In this document: piece by piece, positions 35,335 to 48,053 of the stretch
Layout: each line of letters opens with the position of its first letter
Position numbering within the stretch: the first letter of the stretch is position 1
The notes under the pieces: model-generated
Told to the model about the DNA's origin: nothing
The model's database searches: none
Seen by the model: the letters and a program-made list of their open reading frames with translations, nothing else
DNA from: Lepidurus packardi
Taxonomy: Eukaryota > Arthropoda > Branchiopoda > Notostraca > Triopsidae
DNA: 64,000 nucleotides
Assembly: GCA_023053545.1 (NCBI GenBank)
Contig: JAKZAN010000089.1
Location: 46,001-110,000 of the forward strand
Reading direction: 5' to 3'
Program-made: the position numbers and the translations under genes

Positions 35335-36540
35335 TCACTATACACTTCGTTTATCACTACTCATTGGAGGCATCTGGGTCGGTGAAATCATCATCCCTTG
35401 GTGCTGTGCCTGCGTCTTAGAGGGCGTCATCTGATTGCCGTTGCTCATGTTGCTATTGCTATTGCCACTATCCATTGGCATGCCTTGTGCATTCCCATTG
35501 AGGCCAGCCATCCCATGATTACTACTCCCCATCATATTGTTGTTATTAGTGCTGAGGTTTGAATTTATCAGGATTTTGTCTTTGGGTTCCTTCGCAGACT
35601 CTTTCGGCCTCAGACTCTATATGGTGTTGTTGCTGCCAGAGTACCTCCCCCCACGAAAGTCTCTCATGCTGATATCTCCCACAAACCAATTATCATATTC
35701 TTATTGGATGTAATTGGTTTAGTTGAGATTTTTCCCTATAGTCAGCCATCCTGGACGGATGTTGTGGTTCTATCCGAACAACTCCAATCTCCTACGCCCC
35801 AGGCAAAATCGCTAGATAATGTCGTAGAGTTCCTCGGGCTTTCTTAGACTGCCAGCTTCCGGTTACTCATCCACTATAACATCAATGTCTATGTTGGGGT
35901 GGATGAATGTCGAATCAGATGCACGTTTAGCATCCCCCTTCAAACCAACGAGACAATGTTCTTTCACCCTATGTAGCACTGAGTTGGGGTTACCATCTGA
36001 AGGCTGGATACTATCTTTATTTTTCTTATTAGTTTTGATCCAGACGATATCCTCGCATCGCTTGAACCCCCACTTCTTGAAAAGGTCTCGACCGTCATCA
36101 AGATGCTCGCTACCCACCCAGAGAAATATGAAAGAAGGGCTCTCTGCTATTGTTTCGATGCTGATTTTCAGGAGGTCGTCTAAATTCCAGCTTTTGTATT
36201 TATCCTGCTGTTTTTGGAGATAGGAGGGGAGGTATTTAGCGCGTCTCTCATACTCCTCCCAAGGTGGGTCGATGAGGATGACGTCAAACCTCCCGAGCTT
36301 CGAAAGATCCATCTTGCGTAGATCATCCTTGATGTAGACTGGTGGATGGTTTCGCATGCGAATGAGAGCCGTCTTTTCTTGGATGAGGGCGTTGACCTTG
36401 GGGTACTCGCGGAAACGCATATGGGGTTCAGTGTTCTTGATGAAATTTTGGGGACGCTAACCAGTTGTGACGAACTGTGCGCATAGACTATTCTAATCAA
36501 GCCCCAACTTTTTGAGAAAGTATGGGTCCTTGTTATTCAT
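35335..36540 (-). CDS. METTL14: METTL14/MTB-type MT-A70 methyltransferase
   Basis: Single exon of 401 residues. MT-A70 fold: FDVILIDPPWEEYERRAKYL, FIFLWVGSEHLDDGRDLFKK, WGFKRCEDIVWIKTNK, VKEHCLVGLKG, FCLGRRRLELFGENHNIRPG. These match METTL14/plant MTB rather than METTL3 (RCEDIxWIKTNK, IRPGWLTxG). The METTL3-METTL14 pair makes N6-methyladenosine in RNA; related MT-A70 proteins make 6mA in ciliate DNA. Unlike animal METTL14 (EPPL), the DPPW motif is intact. The C-terminus is Asn/Met/Gly-rich. Three conserved Glu positions in the last motifs are TAA or TAG. Confidence 0.92.
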
Positions 36541-37046
36541 AGTGTTTAGAGAGTGGGGTGGTTAGTGGGGGAGTATGTGTATAGTTGGTTGGGTGGCTGA
36601 TGCTCAGATGGCTTGTTGCTTGGAATATAGTATTATGGCTATTAACAGCTGATCGATATTTTGATAAACAATATCGATTAAGATCACAGGGTGTCAGTGA
36701 TCCTGTGATTATTTTTTATAAGAGTGTGGAGAGTCGCATGTCTTTTACTTTAGGATGACGGTGCTTTTGTTGTAAAGGATACCCTTCGCTGCTGCCACTG
36801 CCTGACTGTGTTTGCATAAGTGCCCCCACCATGCTGTGTATTTAATACCATCTCCCGAGCCAATAGTTAGATTACAATTAGAACTAAAGTGATGAAAGCC
36901 CTTTCTGCATCAAAAACTAACAAAATATAATACATTATTTTACATGCCTTATATATTATTTACATCAATAATAAACTTATCCCATAATCAAATTTTTACA
37001 CTCCCTCTTAAACACATAACCAACCGGACAACCACCCACCCTTCAC
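36541..37046. other. Divergent intergenic region
   Basis: 506 bp between METTL14 and PPKL starts. The 100 bp before 37047 are AT-rich. It holds two tandem hairpins followed by T6 at 36649-36717 (listed separately). Confidence 0.4.
36649..36717 (+). ncRNA. Candidate small RNA: tandem hairpins ending in T6
   Basis: Hairpin 1 pairs ATCGATATT (36652-36660) with AATATCGAT (36670-36678), extended by G-T and T-A to 11 bp, loop 9. Hairpin 2 pairs 36682-36692 with 36700-36710 (11 bp: 9 Watson-Crick, 2 G-U), core ATCACAGG/CCTGTGAT, loop 7. TTTTTT follows at 36712-36717, as for a Pol III terminator. The two stems are 2-3 nt apart, so they could stack. No similarity to a known snRNA or snoRNA noticed. 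The 5' end of any transcript is unknown. Confidence 0.35.
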
Positions 37047-39417
37047 ATGTCATTCTAAACACTCGACGTCTTCGGCAATATTCCCCAGCCTCGTTTTGGC
37101 CACACCACTACCTGTTACGGCAAACAGAAAATACTACTTTTTGGCGGTGCTACTGGCAATACTGGCGAGTTCTCCATTACTGATGCTACCTACACCTTCG
37201 ATCTAACTACCCGCATCTGGTCTAAACTCACCAGTACTTTCTTTCTCATCTCACATTAAATCATTAGCTACTGGAACCGCTCCTTCACCCCGTGCTGCCC
37301 ACGCTGCCACTGCTGTTGACACATATCAAGTGGTCGTATATGGAGGGGCTACAGGCTCTGGGGGTCTTGCCTCAGATCTCCTCTACTCCATAGAACTCAA
37401 ATAAGAGAATGGTAATTGGAACACTATCAATACTATTGGAAAGTCCCCAGGAAAGCGATATGGACATATTATTGCATTTGCAAAGCCCTACCTCGTGGTT
37501 TTTGGTGGCAATACTGTCTAGAAGTCTGTCAATGACTGCTGGGTACTCAGTCTAGAAGGCTCTCCTTCCAGCTGGCTTGAAGTCCTTTGCTAGCACGAAA
37601 GTCCTTGTCCTCGTGTTTACCACTCGGCAGCCCTCTGTACATCAGGTTCCGCGTCAGGCATGATCGTAGTCTTCGGAGGTCGTTCGTCAGACCAGAACGC
37701 TCTTAATGATTCATGGGGTCTCCGTAGGCATCGCAATGGGAACTGGGACTGGGTTCGCGCTCCATACAAGTCGAAGCCCAAGGCCCGTTATCAGCATTCG
37801 ACTCTATTTATTGGGTCGGTGATGCTGGTGATCGGAGGACGATCAAACAACGTTGGCGAAGTGCTTCCACTTGAGGCCTATGATACAGAAAACAGTGAGT
37901 GGTGTAGTTTCAATGCTACGCAGCGTTTCCGCCATGGAAGTTGGTGCTTTGACGACTCACTGTATGTTTATGGCGGCTTTGAACTGACAACTCCAAACAT
38001 CCCGACCGACGCTCTAGCCAAAATCAATCTTCGGGAACTATTTGCTTCCAACCCCTATTTACTTGGAAAACTCAATAACGTTCTTTCTCTCTCTGGAGTT
38101 TCGACTGCTAGTTCCAATAGCACCAACGCCCTAAAGCCTACCACTCCAAAATTGCTTGACCATAACAATAACCCTTCTACTCCAACTAATACTAATATTA
38201 TCAACGCTGGAGCAGGAGTTCCGGTATCTACCTCAATCTTACGTCGTCTCGGTGAAGAGAAGAAGTTCACACTTCTTGAACCAGTCATTGGTAACGATGA
38301 ATACAATCGACCCTATCACCAAGCAGATATCAAAAAACCTCTGACGTCGAAACAAGATATTCCTTACTACTTTTTGAACAACCTGATGCAGTCCAAAAAC
38401 TACATGAACTCATAATCCATGAAGTTCGCCTTCAAGTCGAGCCATATCATTACTCTGTGCGATATCGCCGAAGAGATCATCGCAAAGCAACCTAATGTTC
38501 TGCAAGTACGTGCCCCAATCAAGATATTCGGAGATATCCACGGACAGTTTTCCGATCTAATGAGCTTTTTTGCTTTATATGGAGCACCTTGGGAAAATGG
38601 CCAAAAAAAAGATATTGACAAATTCGACTATCTCTTCCTAGGAGATTTCGTGGACCGAGGAAGCCACTCCCTTGAGACTATCTGCCTTCTACTTGCTCTG
38701 AAAGCAGTATTCCCAAAACAGATTCATCTCATCCGCGGTAATCACGAAGACTACCAGATCAACTGCAATTTCGGTTTCAGCTAGGAGTGCGGCGAGAAGT
38801 GTCTTGAGGACCCTGACGACTAATCCTCAGTGTTCCGCCGAATGAACCGCCTCTTCGACTGGCTTCCCCTTGCTGCGGTCGTCGAAGAGAAGATTCTTTG
38901 TCTGCATGGAGGAATAGGTTCTTCGGTCAAGACTATTGAGGACATCGCTAATATCAAACGCCCCCTGGAAATCTATCACGAAGTGAGCACGCACGAGCAG
39001 CAAGTGGTGCTGGATATTCTCTGGTCTGATCCTACTTAGTCTGACGCTTAAACGGGAATCGTGCCGAACACGATGCGCGATCCTCAGGGAGCAGGTAATA
39101 TAGTAAAATTCGGGCCAGACGTAGTGCATGATTTTCTGAAACGGAACAACTTATCAATGATAGTGCGTGCCCACGAATGCGTAATGGATGGATTCTAGCG
39201 TTTCGCAGGCGGGGCCCTGATCACCCTCTTCTCTGCGACGGACTACTGCAAAAAGCATAAAAATGCGGGTGCGATTCTGATAGTGAAGACAAACCTATAG
39301 ATCGTGCCGAAGCTGATCTACCCTTCGAATTCAAATGCAAATAACTGGATCTAGGACGAAGAGGCATTGAATAAAAGACCACCGACGCCCCCCCGCTGGA
39401 AGAACCAGAAGTATTGA
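37047..39417 (+). CDS. Kelch-repeat Ser/Thr phosphatase (PPKL/BSL type)
   Basis: Exons 37047-37233 and 37268-39417 around a 34-nt intron, 778 residues. N-terminal half: Kelch blades (PRFGHTTTCYGKQKILLFGG, VYGGATGSGGLASDLLYSIE, VVFGGRSSDQNALNDSWGL, YGGF). C-terminal half: PPP phosphatase core FGDIHGQF, LFLGDFVDRGSHSLET, LIRGNHED, HGGIG, LWSDPTESDA, RAHECVMDGFERFAGG, ATDYC, so all metal ligands are present. This fusion is typical of plants (BSU1/BSL) and alveolates, where it acts in development and motility. The Glu of DGFERFA is TAG (39196-39198), a key decoding site. Confidence 0.95.
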
Positions 39418-39739
39418 CTAGGATGAGTAGCAAGATATCCCATTTGGGATGAGTTAGACGAGCTAAGGGATGAGATCTTTATAAACTTAGTGGCTTTTTA
39501 AATACGCACACATTGATATAAATGAAAGATGATCGCACCTTTCACGAATACTATTTGCTTTGCAACTCTTGGTCACTTCTGTTCTCTTTTGATCATTCTC
39601 CTATGTTCTTCAAAATGCTATAAGTACTAGCGTATTACAGATCTATTCTCTAATCATTTGCCATCCACCAACGTCTCAAAACCATCATCTAAATATTCAC
39701 TTCTTCTTGATTATTCCCCCGTTTCTCCCTTCCCAATCA
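39418..39739. other. Intergenic region
   Basis: 322 bp between the convergent ends of PPKL and SF-assemblin; moderately AT-rich. No feature seen. Confidence 0.35.
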
Positions 39740-40556
39740 TCAATTCGGCTGTCTCAGCGTCTCTTGAAGAGTCTTCACCACCTTGCTTAGCGAGTTAATG
39801 ATTTCGTCCTTGTTCGAGAACCGCACATTCATCTCATGCTCCAAATCACCCACTTTCGTGCTGAACTCTTTGAAGTTTTTCTCGTGGAACTGTTCGTTGT
39901 ACCGTGTCTGCGACTCCAGTTCCTGGGTTGTGAAGTCTTTTAACTCCTTTAGCTTCAGATTCCTGTCATCCTTTTCGGCCTTCAGATTCTGGTTCATCTT
40001 GAAGACTTCCTCGTTGAGCTTGCCGAGGATGAACCCTTCTCGCTCTACTCGCGTGTTTTTCTCAGTCTCCACTAGTTCGAACAGTTTGTCCAGTTTGTCT
40101 CGAATCTCCTTGGCATTTTCTTCGAACTGCTTGATCCGGTCAGCCTTTTCCTCGTTCAATTTATTTGTGAGATTCTTGACCTCATTGTTGGTGCTATCGA
40201 AGTTGTTATTGGTGTCTTTCCGAAGTGTTTCGATCTTCCCATCCAGATCTTCTCTCGTGGATTTAAGCTAGTGCTCGAACTTGTGTTGGAAAGCAAACAG
40301 CGTGTCGTTGATGCGCTTCCCTTCTGCGGAGATGAAGTCTCGACTGTTCTGTATCTTCCTGTGGGACTATTTGTATGGGATAAGGCAGGGTGGATTGGCA
40401 TCTGTACCTTTCTATATCCTGGAAGCGTGCCTCGAGTTGTTTTTTTGCTTCCTCCTTATTGCGCTTCATGAAGTCGTAGTCTTCGTTCATCTGTTTGAGC
40501 TGTCCCTGGAAGAGTTGCATCCTTTCCTGGTCTTCTGCGAGCGTGGTTTTTTTCAT
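39740..40556 (-). CDS. SF-assemblin-like basal-body fibre protein
   Basis: Exons 40408-40556 and 39740-40358 (intron 49 nt), 255 residues. Continuous coiled coil with the SF-assemblin/beta-giardin pattern: a short non-helical head, a central segment RINDTLFAFQHKFEHELKST, then FEENAKEIRDKLDKLFELVE and ERKxREGFxxxKLNEE-like VEREGFILGKLNEEVF. SF-assemblins form striated fibres at basal bodies and, in ciliates, parts of the cortex. The acceptor CCCACAG was chosen because an earlier AG (CAAATAG) gives the wrong frame. The family Glu at codon for FEHELK is TAG. Confidence 0.85.
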
Positions 40557-41325
40557 GGATTGCCGAGATATAATATAGTGTGTGTAATTTGAGTATGGTA
40601 TTTTCTACGTTGTAGTTTGCTGTGTAGTTTTTGGATTTTGATGTTAGCTAATCGCTGTTTTGAATCTAATCGATCTAAGTCACGATGGTCGCCAAAAAAT
40701 GGTAACACTATGAACTGCTATTCTCCCATTCGTCAGTTACACTATTTATTCCCAAATACCCACCCTTTCTCTCAATATCATTTTCAAACAAACACCATCC
40801 ATAAACACGAATACAGATTCTGAAACCAACTAGGCAAAACCATAGTTTTAAACAGCCGTCGATCTCATCACTATCTCTGCTGATGCCCGGCTCCCTCAGT
40901 CGGACCATGGCTGTGCCACTCACAGTCTATGCAACTAGTATGAGGACTCAGTGCATCGCCATTGCCAGTATTAACTACTCCTGACTAATTCACCCTTCAT
41001 GAATGCATGCGTATGATATTGGCATATGTGTATACATTTCGGGTGTTAGGACTGAATCAAAACAATATATTAATATTTTTTTCTCATAAGAAAATATCGT
41101 GCTCTAAATAAATGGGTACCTATCGCCCACTTTTGGGAGTATTTGCTATTCCCCTGATAAAGCTGTAGAAGACAATAACCACCTCTCCAAGATTTGATCG
41201 AATTACGTGATAATACTTTCCTCGATATTAATCAAATAAACATAAGTCCTGGAGTATTGTCTATTCAGATTCACATTAGAAAATAGACAGTTAGAACCAT
41301 GCAATTCTCAGTATTTACTTAGTTT
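40557..41325. other. Intergenic region
   Basis: 769 bp. AT-rich near 41030-41110 and 41200-41290. A minus frame from 40923 is open but runs into the SF-assemblin exon in another frame, so I reject it. A short CCCA/TGGG hairpin sits near 41130. No gene called. Confidence 0.35.
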
Positions 41326-42488
41326 TCAGCCTGAGTTCGAACAAGTAGGAAACCCATTCTCCTATTGCTTGCTTACTCCCATCTCTGCACACCCTACGTA
41401 CTGCAACTTTGTCACCATATTGTATAGGGCCATTATCTCAGGGCTCATCGCCATATTATTCGTGAATAGGTTTTCAGGGTTCGCTACAGGGATCATCGAA
41501 ATGCCATACATTTCATGCTCGCCCGTTTGATGGGAATAGTCATGCCCCATGAAATACCCAGAAGGTATGTTGCTTGTAAACCCATATGGGCTGCTTAGAT
41601 AGGGTTGATGAGTGCTAGGGCTCCACATTGAGTTCGAATTCATGAATTTATCAGTTCCTATAGCTGCTGTGTTCTGTGGGTTTCTGTTGGACTCGTGCTC
41701 TAATCCGAGAAATACACTTTGGTGCTGGAGAAATGCCTCTTCCTCTTGTTGGAGCCAGTCTAGATTGTGGTCTGTGCCTTTTTAGATGCGGGCGAGAATG
41801 TTGGCGGCATAGAAATTGTATGCAGCGTCGTACGTGGCAGTGTTATGGAGAGTAGTCTTATAGACTCTGATGACATCTTTGTGGTCGAGGTAGTGTTTTT
41901 CCATCTTCTGGTGATGGGAACGGCACTGGTCTGCTGATCTGGTGCCAAGGAATGTGGACATCGCCTTGAAGATCTTCCATGCCCTATAAATATGATGTTG
42001 AAATATTGCCGAATTCGGGATAGAAACAGCCCAATGAAGATACTTTCCGATTTTTAAAAATATACGAAAATCGGAAAATAAAATCCAAACAACCTAAGGA
42101 TAGCTGGTTTAGTAACTCCATTATACCTAAAATACCTCCGCATTTCTTTCATCTCGAACTTGTTGTTGTGGTACTCCAGGAACACTATGTATTTCAGTTT
42201 CTCCTTCTCGGTCCAGTGTCCCGAACGGCTGGCCGTTGCCGTTATTTGGCAGCTTTTTCCTCGGCTTTTAGGTACCCTGGTCAGACAATCCCCGAAACTC
42301 AGAGAGTTGCTGGGAGACAACGAGGAGTTAACAAGTGCGGGGGCAGAATCCTGAGGTCCGCGTGGTCTGGGGAGCATTGGGGGTTGATTCTAGGAGGATG
42401 AGGGCGTAAGGAAATTGGAGCTGGATTGTTGGGTTGAAATCTTCGGGGTGTGGTGGTGGGTGGGAGGCTCGAGTTTGGGGTTTTCCAT
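41326..42488 (-). CDS. SANT/Myb-domain protein
   Basis: Exons 42127-42488 and 41326-41983 (intron 143 nt), 339 residues. A Pro/Ser/Thr-rich leader precedes a Myb/SANT unit: GHWTEKEKLKYIVFLEYHNN, then across the splice WKIFKAMSTFLGTRSADQCR and SHHQKM. The R/SxxQCRSHHQK(M/Y) third helix is the SHAQK-like form common in ciliate Myb proteins. The C-terminal half is Asn/Tyr/Pro/Met-rich. A DNA-binding regulator is likely; target unknown. Splice phase gives an Arg codon spanning the junction. Confidence 0.85.
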
Positions 42489-43108
42489 TATACAATATAA
42501 GAAGTTAAAATGTCTGTGAAAAAGGATATATAATTAATTTAATATTTTAATCCAATTAATTATACAACCAGGAAAGCTGCTAGAGGTACCCTATCGTATC
42601 CATGCTTTTGCAGGTCAAGGTGTGTATTTTCTTACCTATCTATCCACTACTCCAGCTTCATTATAGTTTCTTTTAGATGTCTCAAAAACCGATAGTCATA
42701 CATTCATCCCTCCTCAGCTGCGCACCAGGTCCCTAATACCCATACCCTTGGCAAGACATACTTTATGTAAAGAAGCTGTACAATTTCCAGACTTGAAGGA
42801 TGCCAAATGAGAATCCACGCGTGATGGGTGGGGCGAAGGGAGTGCCACAGAAACTTGAGAGTGAAAATGAAAGGGAAAGAGGAGAAAGAGGGATTTTGAA
42901 TATAGGAATCAATGTTGTGCTCTGGACCCTCTGAAAAACAGATTGAATGTTGATGCTCATATGTATATGATATGAGACTTATTTTCTGTGGATGGCTACA
43001 CTCGACTAATTAATTCTAGGAGGTTCCAACTATGATAATTAGTTTCTGATATGGGTATGTGCATAATGGCTGCCGCATAAATATTTAATGTGCATATCCC
43101 ATATAAAT
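42489..43108. other. Intergenic region
   Basis: 620 bp, very AT-rich at 42500-42560 and 42965-43090. A minus frame of 92 codons (ATG 42960 to UGA 42685) is possible but Ser/Leu/Pro-rich without recognisable features. No confident gene. Confidence 0.35.
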
Positions 43109-44435
<1,327 letters not shown>

Positions 44436-45039
44436 ATCCTCGAGTAGATAAGAGAGTTTATTTGATAATTTATAAGTGCATACTATCGGATATTAGCGTA
44501 AGTGATATTGTTTTTAAGGAACAAGGTTCGAGTTCTTCCTATATCCTTCTTCTAGCTGTCGAGGACAAATAATGTTTCGTCGGGCCGTCTGACAATTAAC
44601 TGACTCACATAACACCATTACGTACAGGCTCTCTCGCAACACTTTCGATCAGAGTTTTACGAGTGAAGTAGACAAGCTACGCTGTTTGTGATGCTTCTTC
44701 GGCTGTTTTTTGGCGACACATTTTTTATTTAGAAGAATAAATATGTTGAATATCCTTCCGGCGCATATTGATGTAGTACTAGGACACTATTGCGGGCGTC
44801 ACAACAAATTAGGGTGGATGCAAATTGTGAAGGTAGATTGGTAAAACACGTGAGGTGGGGCAGACAGAGGCATTGCACCGATAATACAGTATGTAAGAAA
44901 GGAAGGAGGGAAAGCATCTTAAGAAAATTATTTTAGAAGCTTCCTCACTACCAAGAAACCCTTACACACTTTCTCCTATCCCTATACTTAAAAATATAAT
45001 ATACAAGAGCCAACACTCACTATACTATACCTATTCAAA
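44436..45039. other. Intergenic region
   Basis: 604 bp between divergent MAPK and CAP genes; AT-rich near 44480 and 44940-45035, GC-richer in between. It may hold a 5' extension of the MAPK up to about 44611. No RNA gene recognised. Confidence 0.35.
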
Positions 45040-45855
45040 ATGTCTTCCACTCCAAACCTAGAAAATGCTGCTCAAAACAACCCCAAACCACACATTTCCC
45101 TCAGCATCATCCGAGAAGTCAATAGGTTCCGCGCAGACCCCAAAGCTTACATCAAGTATCTCTAGCATCGCATTAAAGCCTATTCTCAAAACTACTACTT
45201 TTGTCCTGCCAAAACCGATGCTGCTATTGAAACTCAGGAAGGCGTGGCATCCATTCGATAACTCATAGCCTAAATACAGGCTCTGGATATCAATGATCAT
45301 ATGCCCATACTCACAGCAGACACCGTGCTGCAATACCTCAGCCTTAAACAATGTACAGAGCTGGCCGAAGAGCAGAACTTCTGCCACTAGACTCTGGACG
45401 GATAAGATCTGGAGGAGTGCGTGAGTTAGCTGACGAGGTGGCAAGGTAGAGTGTCTCAACTGATAAACTGTGGTTTGAAGAGTGCGAGAGAGATCGTGGC
45501 TGACTTACTAGTGGATGATGGCATTCCTTCCCGACGTAACAAAAAATTGTCCTTAAGTAGTTATCAATTTTTTGCATTTCCGAAATAGGAATGGGGATAT
45601 GTATGCATGTTGTAAATATAGCAGACAGATTTGGATCAAAATAATTGTGTATGTATAGCGAATAGGAGGATTCTGATGAGTCGGGAATATGGTTACATCG
45701 GGGCTGCCCTCGTGGAACATGAGACACTGGACTATGTGAGTGTGCTGATCCTGTGTGGAGAAATCCAGGAGAAGAAGAGTAGGGAGGGGCTGAAGAGTCT
45801 GGTTCCAGAGGAACGTCAGTGTCTCTTATCACAGATCCCTGAAGGAGGCATCTGA
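45040..45855 (+). CDS. CAP-superfamily (SCP/PR-1-like) protein without signal peptide
   Basis: Exons 45040-45535 and 45659-45855 (intron 123 nt), 230 residues. CAP-like order: helix 1 with EVNRFRADPKAYIKYLEHRI, then VLQYLSLKQCTELAEEQNFC, VADLLVDDGIPSR, and after splicing a NRRILMSREYGYIGAALVEH strand and DYVSVLILCGEI. This is the PR-1 pattern 'iN.xRa.P' through 'GIxxRgHRxnil..xy..iG'. The His of the canonical active-site pair in GHR is replaced (PNRR). There is no N-terminal signal peptide, so it is probably cytosolic or surface-associated. Confidence 0.65.
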
Positions 45856-46138
45856 TCTATCTTTAGAGTGACATCTTTAATGTGATTAGGTTTAGGTTGA
45901 GGGAGTCGGGAATGGAGGAATCGATAAAACACTATTGAAATTGAGTTAGGGGTTGTATTGAGGTATAATTTGGTTCGTCTGATCTGGCTGTATTTCCTAC
46001 TCCTTGTTCTCGTGATGTCCTATATTTTGTTTGCTGTTAGAATTCAATATATCGAAGCGCAAATATTACAATGTCGCAAAAATAGTGGCACCTATACATA
46101 CAATATTATATCAACGCCAACAGTTACACACCAGATAC

Positions 46139-46979
46139 ATGGCCCAACTCCACCACAAAAACTATACATCTCTTCCCAGGGACAAGCCCACAGACTCCCC
46201 TCCACAGCACACCATCGACATTCTCCACCAGAAACTATACATGCAGCAACTCACCCTCGATTAGACCAATCGTGCACTCTCCGAAGAGCGCAGACTCCAC
46301 GAAAAAATCAAACACATGTACGAACAAAAAATCCGAGAACTCTAACACAAGGTACCCAACCGAAAGCTATACCATCCGCAAAAATTATTGTAAACACCTT
46401 ATAAATGTACAATCGTAGCATGCAGAAGCCCTAATCAAGTAATCAAGCAAAGCAAAAGAGAAAGAAAATCAAAAGTAGAAGTACAGTGAGTACTTGAGGC
46501 AGGAGAATAAGTTGCTGCAAGAGAGAGTTCAGTATTTAGAGTCTCTGCGCGAGCAGCAGCGTCCTGATCAGCATCAAGCCTTAAAGACACCTGGCAAGAA
46601 CGCCTTCATGAATTCGAATATGGTCAAACACGATAGTTGTTAGGCTAATGTGCTGTTAGAACATGGTAACAATATAGGTCTGGAACAAATGAACTAAGAC
46701 TGTAGGAGCGGAGGCAAACTATTGGAAAAGTATAAGAGTTTATTGGAAACTGGGGGAGGATTAGGAGGTGTGAGTGCAACTAACAGTCACCGGATGTCTT
46801 TGAGAGGTTCCTCAGTGAAGAAAGAGCATGGCTGCTTGGAAAGGCATAACAGAGAGTGTCCTGAACCAATATATAGTAACAACAGTAGCACAAAGATCAG
46901 ACCGAACTCGAAGGGCAGGGCAGTATAGCTGAATATAGGGAACCAGAAATAACTGATCGTTCAGTTGACGTATCGATGA
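46139..46979 (+). CDS. Coiled-coil protein
   Basis: Exons 46139-46351 and 46419-46979 (intron 67 nt), 257 residues. Exon 1 ends in a strong coiled coil (LTLDETNRALSEERRLHEKI, MYEQKIRELEHK) that continues in exon 2 (KYSEYLRQENKLLQERVQYL). The second half is Asn/Ser/Gly-rich and disordered. The start is the first ATG that leads into the coil; the frame is open further up without ATG. No family recognised. Confidence 0.6.
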
Positions 46980-47345
46980 TGGAACTGAGGAGGCAGAATC
47001 TTTTTAATGGTGTATTAAACTTAATGATGCTGTCACCAATGTGGATAGACACTACGGGGATTTGGGTGTGTTTGGTACTGTAACAGCATGCATATGTATT
47101 TGTATGCAAGGCATAAGGTTTGCAGATAGATCAATTTATACTATGTGATGTGAGTTTAGTCCTCGTTATTCTGATTGGCCCTGCATTCTACTAATTTGTA
47201 TTTGATTCTGTCGGAAAGTCGGCAGAACAACTTAACTCTTCGAATGGACGCCTACTCCCATTAATTCCAACAAGCTGGCACCCGTCAATAACTCAATCAC
47301 TAGAACTAGCCTGTAATTATTTATTTGTACAAACTAACTAAAAAG
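46980..47345. other. Intergenic region with a hairpin
   Basis: 366 bp. A strong stem lies at 47206-47227: TTCTGTCGG pairs with TCGGCAGAA (7 Watson-Crick, 2 G-U) around loop AAAG. The sequence near 47300-47345 is AT-rich, as before a start. No gene seen. Confidence 0.35.
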
Positions 47346-48053
47346 ATGTTTCCTCTCTAGAAATAGAAAGATAATAAGAAATATTACTTAACCAAAACCT
47401 TCACAGATAAACTACAACACCTCTCCTCCCTCAATCCTGCTGTCCTCTCCTGGAACTCCCACCAACGCAAACTCACCATTCATCAACCCCTAGAAATACC
47501 CCCTTTGTTGTCTACACTTTCCTACGCCTCTACTCACACATTCTACAAACATCTCAGGCTCCTCGGCTTCAAGAGACTCACCCACCACTACCCAACACAC
47601 CACACCCAACAATAGCCCCACCCCATCACTTTCATCTGGAAATACAGGTTTGACTTAAAGCAGTAAGTGCGGGAACTCAAAACTATACTCGTATCTCAAA
47701 GCAGTAAATCAAGGTAAGAACTGGAACGCATAGAAACCAACAAGGCGAGGATCGATGATATGCTGTAAACGCTAATCTTTGGGATCTTGACAGGGCAAAC
47801 ACAGGGGATCGCGGGCAAGAATAACAACTGCAGCATTAACAGCAACTCAGACGAAGGAGAGACCAGTAGTAGCCACGAGGGACGGGTGCCTTTGAAGAAA
47901 CAATTGCTGGAGGTAGTTCAGGACATCGAGAGGATATTCGAGGAGACTAAGAGATCGACAGTATAGGCAGTGGATAAGGTGCAGAAAGTGTATGAAAAGG
48001 AACTGTCGACGTACGAGAAGCTGGTGAAGCATGATGCTTCATCCTTTAAATGA
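47346..48053 (+). CDS. HSF-type DNA-binding protein, divergent
   Basis: Single exon of 235 residues. Residues 14-110 follow the heat-shock-factor fold: FTDKLQHLSSLNPAVLSWNS, KLTIHQPLEIPPLLSTLSYA, THTFYKHLRLLGFKRLTHH (recognition helix; family 'FxSFVRQLNxYGF') and ITFIWKYRFDLKQEV (family 'F.HexFxRg'). A coiled-coil segment follows (REELERIETNKARIDDML) and another near the end, as in HSF oligomerisation regions. The DNA-reading helix departs strongly from the usual SFVRQLN, so target choice may differ. Confidence 0.65.
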
